A stretch of 64,000 nt of DNA from Spirosoma pollinicola (GTDB taxonomy: Bacteria; Bacteroidota; Bacteroidia; Cytophagales; Spirosomataceae). A program made the position numbers and the translations under genes. Positions 40,027 through 48,502 of this stretch are shown one piece after another; the first letter of the stretch is position 1; the number at the start of each line of letters is the position of its first letter. Under the pieces are notes generated by a model. That model was not told the origin of the DNA, did no database searches, and was given only the letters and a program-made list of their open reading frames with translations. Location of the stretch: assembly GCF_002831565.1 (NCBI RefSeq), contig NZ_CP025096.1:372001-436000 (forward strand). Reading direction: 5' to 3'.

Positions 40027-42396
40027 ATGCGCCATTTCACAGGCGGATTTTTACTGGCTTTACTTGTTACAGCCTGTAAAACAACCGCACCCGTTGTTCA
40101 GCAAACACCACCAGAACCCGTTATTCTAACGCTGGGCAATAAAGCCTTTACGACCAACGATTTCTTTCAGTCGTTTACCAAAAATCAACTTTCAACTGAT
40201 TCTGCCCAGCGAACCGACGTAAAAAATTATTTTGACCTCTACACGAACCTGAAGTTAAAAGTACTGGCGGCCGAATCTGATGGGCGCGATACAACCGAGG
40301 CTTTTCGGGAGGAGATGAGCACCTACCGGAAACAACTGGCGCAGTCATACCTGACCGACAAAGTGCTGGTAGAGTCGTTGGCGGCAGAGGCATACCAGCG
40401 TATGCAGGAAGAAGTCAATGCTTCGCACATTCTGATTCCTGTTTCGGCATACGCATCCCCTGCCGATACCCTGGCGGCTTATCAAACCATTCTGTCTTTA
40501 CGCAAACAAGCCCAGGCAGGAGACGATTTTGCCAAATTGGCTCGTGAGCATTCGCAGGATGTCAATACAGCTTCAAATGGCGGAAATCTAGGTTATATCT
40601 CTGTTTTTGGTGTCGTTTACCCGCTGGAAACTGCCGCTTTCGCCACGCCAACCGGTAGTATTTCGGCCCCTGTTCGCACACGTTTTGGCTATCATATTAT
40701 TAAAGTCAATAACCGTCGATCAAGCAGGGGGCGGGTTCGCGTAGCGCATATTTTACTAAGAATTAGCCCATCAGCTGATGAAGTTGGCCAGAAAGCAGCA
40801 CAGGAGCGAATCAATTTGGCCTATGATCGGCTACAAAAAGGCGATTCTTTCGAACAGGTTTGTCGACTGTTTTCAGATGATGCCACCTCCAAAGCCAACG
40901 GAGGTGTTTTGCCTATGTTTGAGCCGGGCCGTTGGGTACCTGCCTTTGAGGATGCGGCCTTTTCGCTATCCAAACCCGGCGAATACACCAGGCCCGTTCG
41001 TACCAACTACGGCTGGCACATCATTAAACTCATTGAACGCAAAGGGCTGGATACCTACACCATTCTGGGGCCTTCGCTACGACAGCGCGTAACCACCGAC
41101 AGCCGCGCGGAGGTTCTACGCCAGAGTACGGTGCATCGTTTACAAACGGAGTATGCTGTCAAGACCGACCAATCTCTGCTAGAGGTTGCGCTGACCAAAG
41201 CCGACAGTAGTTTGCTACGTGGTCAATGGCGCGTTGCCGAGCCGCTTGAGCCCAGCCTTCAAAACAAAGCGCTAGTTACCATTGGTCAACAAGTCTACAC
41301 GGTGAATCAGTTTTTTGGGTACGTTCGGCTGCGTCAACAACCCCAGCGGAACCCTGCCTTGTCAACATCGAACGCAACAAATTCAGCAACGTCACCCGCC
41401 GAACGCCAGTCTGGCGGCTCACCAACGGTGGCGATGCGGCAGTTATTCGACCGTTTTGTGGGCGATCAACTGATCGCTACAGAAGAAGCGAATCTGGACA
41501 AAAAATCGCCTGAATTCCGGGCTTTGCTGAATGAAATCCGGGACGGTGTTCTGTTATCGCAGGTAATGGAGCAGAACGTCTGGGAACGCTCCATGGTCGA
41601 CTCTACAGGTCAACAGCAGTACTTTGAGCAGAATAAAGCGAAGTATAGTTTTCCTGAACGCGCCCTGGCCACCATTGTTGTGGCACAGAATGATAGCCTC
41701 CTCAAACAAGCGAATACTATGCTCAGTGGCCGGGCCCCTTACCAGCTTCGACGCTCGGCGGCACCGCTGACGTTTGCCAAAGGGCAGACAGCCCTGACAC
41801 CCGGCCTTCTCGAAACCCTGTTCGATGTACTGGTTGTTATGAGTGCCAATCCTGATTATGTGCTCGAAGTAAGCGGCTCTCACGACCCTACAGAAAGTGA
41901 TTCGGTTTCAGCGGGGCGCATTCGGACGGTGGTCAGTTATTTGCAGAAAAACGGCGTTTCGCTTAGCCGCATTATGGAAAAAGATTTTCAGGGAGCCAGG
42001 CCCGGAGCGGCTAAAGATGCCCAGCGGAATGTAGCTTTTCAGTATTTCAGCAATGCCAAAAATGATATTGCGAAAGTACTCAACAGCAAATTCGCATCGC
42101 CAGCCTCCGACCCGGCAGTGGTTATCACAACGGGTTTGTTTGCTCAGAACGACAATCCTTATCTGGACAGCATCAAGGAGTGGAAAGTTGGAACAAATAG
42201 CCTTCGTCGCGACAAGAAGGCCGTCTCAGTGATCATTGACCGCATTGAACCGGCACGCGCCAAAACGTTTGCCGAAGCACGGGGAACGGTCATCAATGAA
42301 TATCAGGCAACGCTTGAAAAACAATGGCTGGGCCAGCTTCGGCAAACCTACTCGATTAAGGTCAATGAAGAAGAAATTCGGAAGTTGGCGAAATAG
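40027..42396 (+). CDS. PpiC/SurA-like peptidylprolyl isomerase lipoprotein, two PpiC domains
   Basis: Protein of 789 aa. Lipobox LVTAC with Cys17 (MRHFTGGFLLALLVTACKTT). A SurA-like N-terminal helical region spans about 35-120; two parvulin domains follow at about 130-235 (ASHILIP, then NLGYISVFGVVYPLETAAF, then FGYHIIKV) and 240-345 (VAHILLR, then GGVLPMFEPGRWVPAFEDAAF, then YGWHIIKL). The C-terminal 400 residues have no domain I can name, apart from LEVSGSHDPTESDSVSAGR, which is OmpA-like in feel. It acts in the periplasm, folding outer-membrane proteins. It is followed by a second SurA-like gene and MoxR; this order is common in Cytophagales. Confidence 0.88.
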   Translation: MRHFTGGFLLALLVTACKTTAPVVQQTPPEPVILTLGNKAFTTNDFFQSFTKNQLSTDSAQRTDVKNYFDLYTNLKLKVLAAESDGRDTTEAFREEMSTYRKQLAQSYLTDKVLVESLAAEAYQRMQEEVNASHILIPVSAYASPADTLAAYQTILSLRKQAQAGDDFAKLAREHSQDVNTASNGGNLGYISVFGVVYPLETAAFATPTGSISAPVRTRFGYHIIKVNNRRSSRGRVRVAHILLRISPSADEVGQKAAQERINLAYDRLQKGDSFEQVCRLFSDDATSKANGGVLPMFEPGRWVPAFEDAAFSLSKPGEYTRPVRTNYGWHIIKLIERKGLDTYTILGPSLRQRVTTDSRAEVLRQSTVHRLQTEYAVKTDQSLLEVALTKADSSLLRGQWRVAEPLEPSLQNKALVTIGQQVYTVNQFFGYVRLRQQPQRNPALSTSNATNSATSPAERQSGGSPTVAMRQLFDRFVGDQLIATEEANLDKKSPEFRALLNEIRDGVLLSQVMEQNVWERSMVDSTGQQQYFEQNKAKYSFPERALATIVVAQNDSLLKQANTMLSGRAPYQLRRSAAPLTFAKGQTALTPGLLETLFDVLVVMSANPDYVLEVSGSHDPTESDSVSAGRIRTVVSYLQKNGVSLSRIMEKDFQGARPGAAKDAQRNVAFQYFSNAKNDIAKVLNSKFASPASDPAVVITTGLFAQNDNPYLDSIKEWKVGTNSLRRDKKAVSVIIDRIEPARAKTFAEARGTVINEYQATLEKQWLGQLRQTYSIKVNEEEIRKLAK

Positions 42397-42520
42397 AAAT
42401 TAGTGTAGTGGGTGCAGTCAGGTCGTTACCGATTTACTTATTCCACCTACTTCCCTACTTTCCTACCTTCTTATTCCACTTAAAATTTCTTAAAACGCAG
42501 AGCAACAACCATTATCTGCT

Positions 42521-42528
42521 TATCTTTA
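42521..42528 (+). promoter_or_regulatory. Candidate -7 box for second PpiC gene
   Basis: TATCTTTA at 42521-42528 ends only 4 nt before the ATG at 42533. If used, the transcript would be leaderless or nearly so. The preceding 60 nt are pyrimidine-rich (ATTCCACC/ACTTCC units). Confidence 0.45.
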
Positions 42529-42532
42529 AAAC

Positions 42533-43912
42533 ATGAAAAAAGTAATCAGCAGTGCGCTTGTCATTTTGGTTGGCTGGTTTCTGACCGTGCCCACCTTTGG
42601 GCAGGGCCAGGGCATTAGCCTGAATAAAATCATTGCCAAGGTCGACAACTACTATGTGCTTCGGTCTGACCTGGAAGAAGCCTATCAATCATATGTGGGT
42701 CAAAACCAAACCCCACCCCAAAAGTGTCAACTGCTGGAGAGCTTGGTCATCAACAAAATGATGTTGGCCAAAGCCGAAATTGACTCTGTAATGATCGAAG
42801 AGAAGATCGTGGACAGCGAACTTGATTCGCGGATGCAGTACATGATTCAGCAATTCGGTTCCGACAAAAACATTGTGGAAGCCTACGGTAAAAGCCTTGA
42901 AATGCTGAAAAGTGAACTGCGTACGCAGGTGAAAGAGCAAAAGCTTGTTCAGAAGATGCAATCGAAAATTACGTCGGATGTGAAAGTGACCCCACGCGAC
43001 GTTCGTAAATTTTTCGACGGTATTCCGAAAGACAGTTTACCCTATATTCCTGCCGAAGTAGAAATTGGCCAGATCGTTCGCTTTGCCAAACCTACAAAGG
43101 AGCAAAAAGATGTGCTTCGCCAAAAACTGCTCGATCTCAGAACGCGCGTTGAAAAAGGGGAGGATTTTGCCAAACTGGCAAAAGAATTTTCGGAAGACGT
43201 TGGCTCGGGACAGAATGGTGGTGACCTAGGCTTTGCCAAACGTGGCGCCATGGTGGCTCCCTTTGAGGGCGCAGCCCTGAAGCTGAAGCCCAATGAAATG
43301 TCGGACGTTGTTGAATCGGATTTTGGCCTTCACCTGATTCAGCTGCTGGAAACTCGTGGAGCAGAATATCACTCCCGGCACATTCTGTTACGTCCTGATT
43401 ATAACCGGCTGGACGTTTCTGGCCCAACGCATTATTTAGATAGTCTGCGGAATCTGATTAAAATCGACTCGCTCAAGTTCGATAAAGCGGCTAAAGATTA
43501 TTCGGAAGATAAAGGTACAGCCGATGCTGGCGGCCTGCTTCGCGATGCCCAATCGGGCAGCAGCCGGATGGCTATGGACGGATCGATGGAATATGCCATG
43601 TTCCAGATGCTCGATACGATGAAAGTTGGTGAAATTTCGGCTCCATTACCGTATCGTACCGAAGATGGTAAAAGTGCGGTACGATTGTTGTATTTCAAAA
43701 GTAAAATTGCTCCACACACGGCCGATTTCACGAAAGACTTTGAAAAACTGCAAACAATTGTGCTTCAGAATAAAAAGAATCGCGCCATCGACAACTGGTT
43801 CAAGAAGTCCGTTGCTGATGTTTATATCACAGTTGACCCTGAGTTTCATAGCTGTAAAATTTTCGGCACAACCCAGGGCAGTGCGGCAACCCTCAGCGGT
43901 GGGGGCAATTAA
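42533..43912 (+). CDS. SurA-like periplasmic peptidylprolyl isomerase
   Basis: Protein of 459 aa with a signal peptide (KKVISSALVILVGWFLTVPTFGQ, in part) cut near residue 25. The SurA N-terminal domain begins LNKIIAKVDNYYVLRSDLEEAY; two PpiC domains follow: 177-275 (EIGQIVRFAKPT, then GGDLGFAKRGAMVAPFEGAAL, then FGLHLIQL) and 283-390 (SRHILLRPDYN, then GGLLRDAQSG). It is a chaperone and prolyl isomerase for outer-membrane proteins in the periplasm. It precedes the moxR gene by 126 nt that hold AATG/CATT repeats, and it follows the larger PpiC gene by 136 nt. Confidence 0.92.
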   Translation: MKKVISSALVILVGWFLTVPTFGQGQGISLNKIIAKVDNYYVLRSDLEEAYQSYVGQNQTPPQKCQLLESLVINKMMLAKAEIDSVMIEEKIVDSELDSRMQYMIQQFGSDKNIVEAYGKSLEMLKSELRTQVKEQKLVQKMQSKITSDVKVTPRDVRKFFDGIPKDSLPYIPAEVEIGQIVRFAKPTKEQKDVLRQKLLDLRTRVEKGEDFAKLAKEFSEDVGSGQNGGDLGFAKRGAMVAPFEGAALKLKPNEMSDVVESDFGLHLIQLLETRGAEYHSRHILLRPDYNRLDVSGPTHYLDSLRNLIKIDSLKFDKAAKDYSEDKGTADAGGLLRDAQSGSSRMAMDGSMEYAMFQMLDTMKVGEISAPLPYRTEDGKSAVRLLYFKSKIAPHTADFTKDFEKLQTIVLQNKKNRAIDNWFKKSVADVYITVDPEFHSCKIFGTTQGSAATLSGGGN

Positions 43913-44038
43913 TAATAAATGTAGAATGTAAAATGAACAATGTAGAATAGTAAATGACGGCAGACCCCCTCTTTTAACATTCACTTTTCACTCTTCATTC
44001 TTCACTCTTCATTGTTTATCATTCATAATTAGATTCCT
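43913..44038 (+). repeat. AATG/CATT inverted repeat tract before moxR
   Basis: The left part has AATAAATGTAGAATG and AACAATGTAGAATAG units. The right part has CATTCTTCACTCTTCATTG and TTATCATTCATAATT units that can pair with them. It fills the gap from the SurA-like stop to the moxR GTG. No coding potential. Confidence 0.6.
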
Positions 44039-45001
44039 GTGCCCTACTCATCGGATGTCGCGGCTGCCGAAGCCCTTACAGTATCTTATCAGAAGTTAAA
44101 AACTGAAATTTCGAAAGTTGTTATTGGTCAGGATGATACGGTTCGCTTATTGCTGACTGCTATCTTTTGTCAGGGCCACTGTTTGTTGGTAGGGGTGCCG
44201 GGGCTGGCAAAAACATTGCTGATTCAAACCATTGCTGGTGCACTGGATCTTGATTTTAACCGCATACAGTTTACGCCCGATTTGATGCCTTCAGATATTC
44301 TGGGTTCCGAAACACTGGATCAGGAGCGCAATTTCAAATTTATTAAAGGCCCAATTTTCGCCAATATCATTCTGGCCGATGAAATTAACCGGACACCGCC
44401 TAAAACACAGGCGGCCCTGCTCGAAGCGATGCAGGAGTACTCGGTTACGATTGCCGGTCAAAAATACAATCTGGACAGACCTTTCTTTGTTCTGGCTACC
44501 CAAAACCCTATTGAGCAGGAAGGTACCTACCCCCTGCCCGAAGCGCAGTTAGACCGGTTCATGTTCAATATTTACCTGGACTACCCTTCGTACCAATCGG
44601 AGCTGGATATTGTTAGAAGCACTACATCCGACAAAAAATACGATGTGCAACGAGTGATTACGGGCGAAGAAATCCGTGAATTCCAACACTTGGTTCGCCG
44701 GGTGCCGGTTGTCGATAATGTGATTGAATACGCCGTTTCGCTCGTTCATAAAACCCGGCCAAATACGGAAAAAGGGTCGCCGGATGCGAATTTATATTTA
44801 GAGTGGGGAGCAGGTCCCCGGGCATCGCAGGCACTCATTCTGGCTGCCAAATGCAACGCCCTGTTAAACGGAAAATATTCGCCCGATATTGAAGATGTTC
44901 GGGCCGTAGCCATGCCTATTCTTCGGCACCGGGTTGTCCGCAACTTTAAAGCCGAAGCCGAGGGCATATCGGTTGAACAGTTGATTAAGCGCCTGATGTA
45001 A
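44039..45001 (+). CDS. MoxR-family AAA+ ATPase
   Basis: Protein of 320 aa starting at GTG (MPYSSDVAAAEALTVSYQKL); no in-frame ATG lies near the start. Walker A GVPGLAKT is at 52-59, Walker B IILADEINR near 112-120, sensor 1 ATQNPIEQEG near 155-164, and PLPEAQLDRF follows. A C-terminal winged-helix lid ends at about 320. MoxR proteins act as chaperone-like ATPases that mature protein complexes, often with a von Willebrand-factor partner and a DUF58 protein. Neither is adjacent: the next genes downstream are on the opposite strand. Cytoplasmic. Confidence 0.95.
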   Translation: MPYSSDVAAAEALTVSYQKLKTEISKVVIGQDDTVRLLLTAIFCQGHCLLVGVPGLAKTLLIQTIAGALDLDFNRIQFTPDLMPSDILGSETLDQERNFKFIKGPIFANIILADEINRTPPKTQAALLEAMQEYSVTIAGQKYNLDRPFFVLATQNPIEQEGTYPLPEAQLDRFMFNIYLDYPSYQSELDIVRSTTSDKKYDVQRVITGEEIREFQHLVRRVPVVDNVIEYAVSLVHKTRPNTEKGSPDANLYLEWGAGPRASQALILAAKCNALLNGKYSPDIEDVRAVAMPILRHRVVRNFKAEAEGISVEQLIKRLM

Positions 45002-45004
45002 AAA

Positions 45005-45043
45005 GGGGGAGTAAAGGGAAGCAAATGACTCCCTTACTCCCCC
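45005..45043. terminator. Hairpin between convergent genes
   Basis: GGGGGAGTAAAGGGA pairs with TCCCTTACTCCCCC (one bulge). It lies between the 3' ends of moxR and the small minus-strand gene. It may be a bidirectional terminator, although there is no T run. Confidence 0.5.
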
Positions 45044-45051
45044 TCCTCCCT

Positions 45052-45228
45052 TTACTCCTCGTCTTTCCGATTTGTCTTGCCCAGATAATCCTGCCCCTCT
45101 TCGCCCATGCCGGTTGAGTGGTCATCTACTCCCGAAGCGTCCACATCCTCGGTCTGTTCACCGACCAAAAAATCATCTTTCCCGCTGGGTTGATCCACGC
45201 CGGGGTCTGGTTGTTCACGGTTTTCCAT
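45052..45228 (-). CDS. Small acidic hypothetical protein
   Basis: Protein of 58 aa from the ATG at 45228 (MENREQPDPGVDQPSGKDDF). Very acidic, rich in Asp, Glu, Gly and Gln, with no hydrophobic core, so probably disordered. No family recognised. The frame extends upstream only with a non-ATG start. Codon use and the clean fit between the moxR terminator and the ABC ATPase gene support it, but the low complexity lowers confidence. Confidence 0.5.
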   Translation of the reverse strand: MENREQPDPGVDQPSGKDDFLVGEQTEDVDASGVDDHSTGMGEEGQDYLGKTNRKDEE

Positions 45229-45288
45229 AACGTGTTGTTGATTTTGTTTACCATACAACCCAGAACGAACCGGAGGGTTTAATCAATG

Positions 45289-46293
45289 TCAAGGCTTTAA
45301 ATACCAGGCGGACTCCGCGGCAACCCGAATACGCACTTGCTGGCCCACTTGCATATCGCTGCGCGTGGTCAGCAAACGCAGGCACACATAGCGCGAAAGT
45401 TCGACCTCCAGTTCGTAATGACTCCCTTTAAAAAATAAGGCTCGTATAGTGCCGGTTGCCCCTGTTTCGTCAAGGTGAATCTGTTCCGGTCGTAGACAAA
45501 CCAGTTCATTCGGATTGTTCGTGTCGGGCAGGTGCAGCGTGGGCAGGTGTTTGGCTTTTAGAATATTGACCGGACCCGTCATACGGGCAGCATATGCTGT
45601 CGTGGGCCGACGATACACGTCGACCGGTGACCCGATCTGTATCAATTTTCCATCGCGCATAATACCCAGAGAATCAGCAATGGAAAGCGCATCGGTAGCA
45701 TCGTGTGTAACAATAATACAGGAAGTCTGGCCAGACCCACCATTATCCTGACGAACCATGTCAAACAATAAATCGCGAACGATAAGCCGGTTAGGCAGGT
45801 CGAGATGGCTGAATGGCTCGTCTAACAACAAGATAGCGGGTTTATCGGCGATAGCGCGGGCAATGGCTGTCCGTTGCTTTTCGCCCCCCGACACCTGACG
45901 GGGTATCCGATCCTGCACGTCGGTCAGTCGGCAAAGTTTCAGCAACTGATCGACCCGATACTCCCGGTAGCTTTTCTCGAAAAACCGGAGGGCATATTTG
46001 ATATTCTCCCGCACCGACACGTTTGGCATAAGCTGGTATTCCTGATGCACCAGCCGAATATTGGCATGGCCCGGCACCAGCACTTCCGATGGCCCTACTA
46101 CCCGCTCGTTATTGAGTCTTACCTCGCCCGCATCGGCATCAGCCAGGCCTGCCAACAGATTCAACAGGGTACTTTTCCCCGAACCGCTGGCGCCTACGAG
46201 TGCCATGATCCGGCCGGGTTCGAGTGACAATGAAACATGCCGTACCGCCTGAACATCGCGATAGGTTTTGGTGAGTTTTGTTGCTGTGAGCAT
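45289..46293 (-). CDS. PotA/CysA-like ABC transporter ATP-binding protein
   Basis: Protein of 334 aa. Walker A GASGSGKST at 34-42, Q-loop in LVHQEYQLMPNVS near 80-92, signature SGGEKQR near 139-145, Walker B ILLLDEPF near 154-161, switch His in IIVTHD near 196-201. The C-terminal 90 residues are a TOBE-like regulatory domain (NELVCLRPEQIHLDETGATG onwards), as in polyamine, sulfate, iron or molybdate importers. No permease or binding-protein gene is adjacent, so it is an orphan ATPase here. Its ATG abuts a palindrome. It could serve a transporter elsewhere; whether it energises the duplicated permeases is speculation. Confidence 0.92.
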   Translation of the reverse strand: MLTATKLTKTYRDVQAVRHVSLSLEPGRIMALVGASGSGKSTLLNLLAGLADADAGEVRLNNERVVGPSEVLVPGHANIRLVHQEYQLMPNVSVRENIKYALRFFEKSYREYRVDQLLKLCRLTDVQDRIPRQVSGGEKQRTAIARAIADKPAILLLDEPFSHLDLPNRLIVRDLLFDMVRQDNGGSGQTSCIIVTHDATDALSIADSLGIMRDGKLIQIGSPVDVYRRPTTAYAARMTGPVNILKAKHLPTLHLPDTNNPNELVCLRPEQIHLDETGATGTIRALFFKGSHYELEVELSRYVCLRLLTTRSDMQVGQQVRIRVAAESAWYLKP

Positions 46294-46360
46294 GTAGCAC
46301 CGACCGTCCCGGTCGGCCGTTTAATCGTATATATCAGCCGACCGGGACGGTCGGTGCTAC
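46294..46360. repeat. REP-like doublet filling the gapN-ABC intergenic gap
   Basis: Perfect 23-bp arms at 46294-46316 and 46338-46360; each arm holds its own dyad ACCGACCGTCCCGGTCGG. On the minus strand it begins 1 nt after the gapN stop and ends on the base before the ABC ATPase ATG. Same family as 1869-1943 and 10465-10515. Confidence 0.9.
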
Positions 46361-46361
46361 G

Positions 46362-47984
46362 TTAAAAAATGAAATTCGTACTCAGGAATGTTGATTTATG
46401 ATGGCCCACAATGTCATTCAGAATGGCTTTGTTGGCATCAGACTCTTTGGTTGCCACTGCCGACCGGATCGAGAATGAACGAAGTGCGTCTTCGACCGAA
46501 AGCGTGCCTTCGGCAGAATCCTTGCGGCCTGTAAATGGAAACGTATCGGGGCCGCGCTGGCACTGTGCATTAATATTAACACGACTAACCAGGTTTACCA
46601 GTGGGTCGATGAGCTGGGCTATTTTGGCCGAATCTGTACCGAAAATACTTGCCTGCATGCCATGATCGTCGGTAATCAGGTATTCGATAAATTCTTCGAC
46701 ATCATCGTAAACAACTACCGGAATAACCGGCCCAAACTGTTCCTCACGATAGAGTCTCATGCCTTCTTTGACCGGAGACACCACCGCCGGATAAAACAGC
46801 GATGCTACCGTAGCGCCCCCATTTTCGTTAACAATAGACGCGCCCCCCGCTTCGGCATCGGCAATGATATCGGACAGGTATTGCGTCTTGGTGAGTTCAG
46901 GCAGCGGTGTAATCTGCACACCGCTATCCCAGGGCATACCGGGTTTCAGCTTGCTGACTTCGGGGCCAAACCGTTTCAGAAATTCATCAGCAATGGATCG
47001 GTGCGCCCAAATGATTTTGATAGCGGTGCATCGTTGACCATTAAACGACAGCGTACCCAGCAGACACTCTTTCACAGCCACATCGAGGTCTGCATCGGGC
47101 AGAATAATGGCCGCGTTTTTAGCGTCAAGGCTCATGATTGAGCGTAGCCGGTTGAGCTTTGGGTGTTGCCGTTGCAGTTCGTCGGCTACGCGGCTGGAGC
47201 CAATGAGCGTCAGCACATTTACCTTACCCGATTGCATAACCGGTGGAATTACATTGGCACCCCGTCCATACAGTGAGTTAACAACGCCCTTCGGAAAACT
47301 GGTGCGGAAGGCTTCAAGCAGTGGATAGTGCAGCAGAGAGCCATGTTTAGGGGTTTTAAACAAAATGGTATTACCCATTAAAATGGCCGGAATAAGCGTT
47401 GTGTAGGTTTCGTTAAGCGGATAATTAAACGGGCCCATCGCCAGCACAACACCCAGTGGCGACCGACGAATTTGCCCGATAATACCTTCATCAATCCGAA
47501 ACCTTGACGAGTTCCGATCCATTGTTTTAAGGGTATCAATGGTATCGTAGATGTAGGTTACCGTTCGGTCGAACTCCTTTGTCGCATCGGCCAGATTTTT
47601 CCCGATCTCCCACATAATCAGGTTCACAACCAGCTTTTTCTGTTCCAGCATCTTCCCAACGAAGGTATCCATGCACTTTATACGGTCGGCAACGGCCATT
47701 TGCGGCCACTCACCACGACCATTGTCGTAGGCCGCAACAGCAGCCTCTAAAGCTTCCATTGCTTCGGCAGGGCCCGTTACGGGAAAGCTGCCAACCAGTT
47801 TGCGCTGTAGTTTACCGTCTGCATCCGGAAAGCAAACAGGGGAATAAACGTCTGAAACGGCTCCATCCCACTGGCGCATTTCGCCATTGAGCAGGTACTC
47901 GCGCTGGTGAATGGGTTCGATGCGGTAGTCGGCTGGAACCTGGTTCTCTGAGGGAAAAAGCTGTGTAAGTTCTAAGGTAGTCAT
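46362..47984 (-). CDS. Aldehyde dehydrogenase of the GapN type (NADP-dependent GAPDH-like)
   Basis: Protein of 540 aa; start set at 47984 (MTTLELTQLFPSENQVPADY), because the upstream in-frame codons show no similarity to the family. Like GapN, it would oxidise glyceraldehyde 3-phosphate to 3-phosphoglycerate with NADP. Seen: PFNYP with the oxyanion Asn at 187 and the catalytic Cys319 in FNGQRCTAIK. The segment where ALDHs carry ELGGK (catalytic Glu) reads SLDAK at 285-289, so the usual general base is absent at that position. Other family blocks look intact. It is co-directional with the ABC ATPase gene 68 nt downstream. Cytoplasmic. The physiological substrate is inferred. Confidence 0.87.
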   Translation of the reverse strand: MTTLELTQLFPSENQVPADYRIEPIHQREYLLNGEMRQWDGAVSDVYSPVCFPDADGKLQRKLVGSFPVTGPAEAMEALEAAVAAYDNGRGEWPQMAVADRIKCMDTFVGKMLEQKKLVVNLIMWEIGKNLADATKEFDRTVTYIYDTIDTLKTMDRNSSRFRIDEGIIGQIRRSPLGVVLAMGPFNYPLNETYTTLIPAILMGNTILFKTPKHGSLLHYPLLEAFRTSFPKGVVNSLYGRGANVIPPVMQSGKVNVLTLIGSSRVADELQRQHPKLNRLRSIMSLDAKNAAIILPDADLDVAVKECLLGTLSFNGQRCTAIKIIWAHRSIADEFLKRFGPEVSKLKPGMPWDSGVQITPLPELTKTQYLSDIIADAEAGGASIVNENGGATVASLFYPAVVSPVKEGMRLYREEQFGPVIPVVVYDDVEEFIEYLITDDHGMQASIFGTDSAKIAQLIDPLVNLVSRVNINAQCQRGPDTFPFTGRKDSAEGTLSVEDALRSFSIRSAVATKESDANKAILNDIVGHHKSTFLSTNFIF

Positions 47985-48213
47985 TGCAGAGGGACAAATT
48001 AGAAAAGAAACGCTGGCAAACGTCGCCATTCGACCGGCTAAATCCAACCCGACAGAAAACAAAATTGTCTGATTCGCCTAACCAGCCGGTCTATAAATTC
48101 GTCACTTATTATCCCTGTCAGCCGAATAGCGTCTTTCCCATTTAATCAGTTTTATAAGCATTTACGGCGCTTGCGAGTTGAACTCTTGAATATTCACTAA
48201 TTAAACAAACATC

Positions 48214-48381
48214 ATGGGAAACTTACTTTACACCATTGCGGTGATTCTGATCATTATCTGGCTTCTTGGCTTCTTGGGCGTTTTAGGCACAGGCATCGCT
48301 TCCAGCGGCCTGATTCACGTCTTGTTGGTGATCGCTGTTATTGCTATTATCCTGCGTTTGATACAAGGTCGTGGTGTATGA
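48214..48381 (+). CDS. lmo0937-family small membrane protein
   Basis: Protein of 55 aa (MGNLLYTIAVILIIIWLLGF), too short to show in long-ORF lists. Two hydrophobic helices (residues 3-24 and 34-49) with a Gly-rich turn between, the pattern of the lmo0937 family of small membrane proteins seen in many Bacteroidota. It has a strong terminator 33 nt downstream. Function unknown; homologues are often stress-induced. Confidence 0.85.
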   Translation: MGNLLYTIAVILIIIWLLGFLGVLGTGIASSGLIHVLLVIAVIAIILRLIQGRGV

Positions 48382-48413
48382 GTTATCTGGTAGCTTAACG
48401 AATTAACAGTAAG

Positions 48414-48450
48414 AAAGCCCCTAACAACTGTAAAGTCGTTAGGGGCTTTT
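48414..48450 (+). terminator. Intrinsic terminator after small membrane protein gene
   Basis: AAAGCCCCTAAC pairs with GTTAGGGGCTTT around a short loop and is followed by T residues; a classic rho-independent terminator. Confidence 0.9.
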
Positions 48451-48502
48451 GACGTTATCAGGCAGTCTCTCCTGCTGACAAAACAACGTGTACTTTCTGT
48501 CT

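Noticed and set aside
19590-44038. CRISPR array suggested by short ATTCATT-type repeats
   Set aside because: The units are short (7-12 nt), unequal, without uniform spacers, and no cas genes are present in the window.
46662-47141. Plus-strand ORF of 159 codons opposite the GapN-like gene
   Set aside because: Antisense shadow; the minus-strand gene has all dehydrogenase blocks, and the shadow has no recognisable domain.
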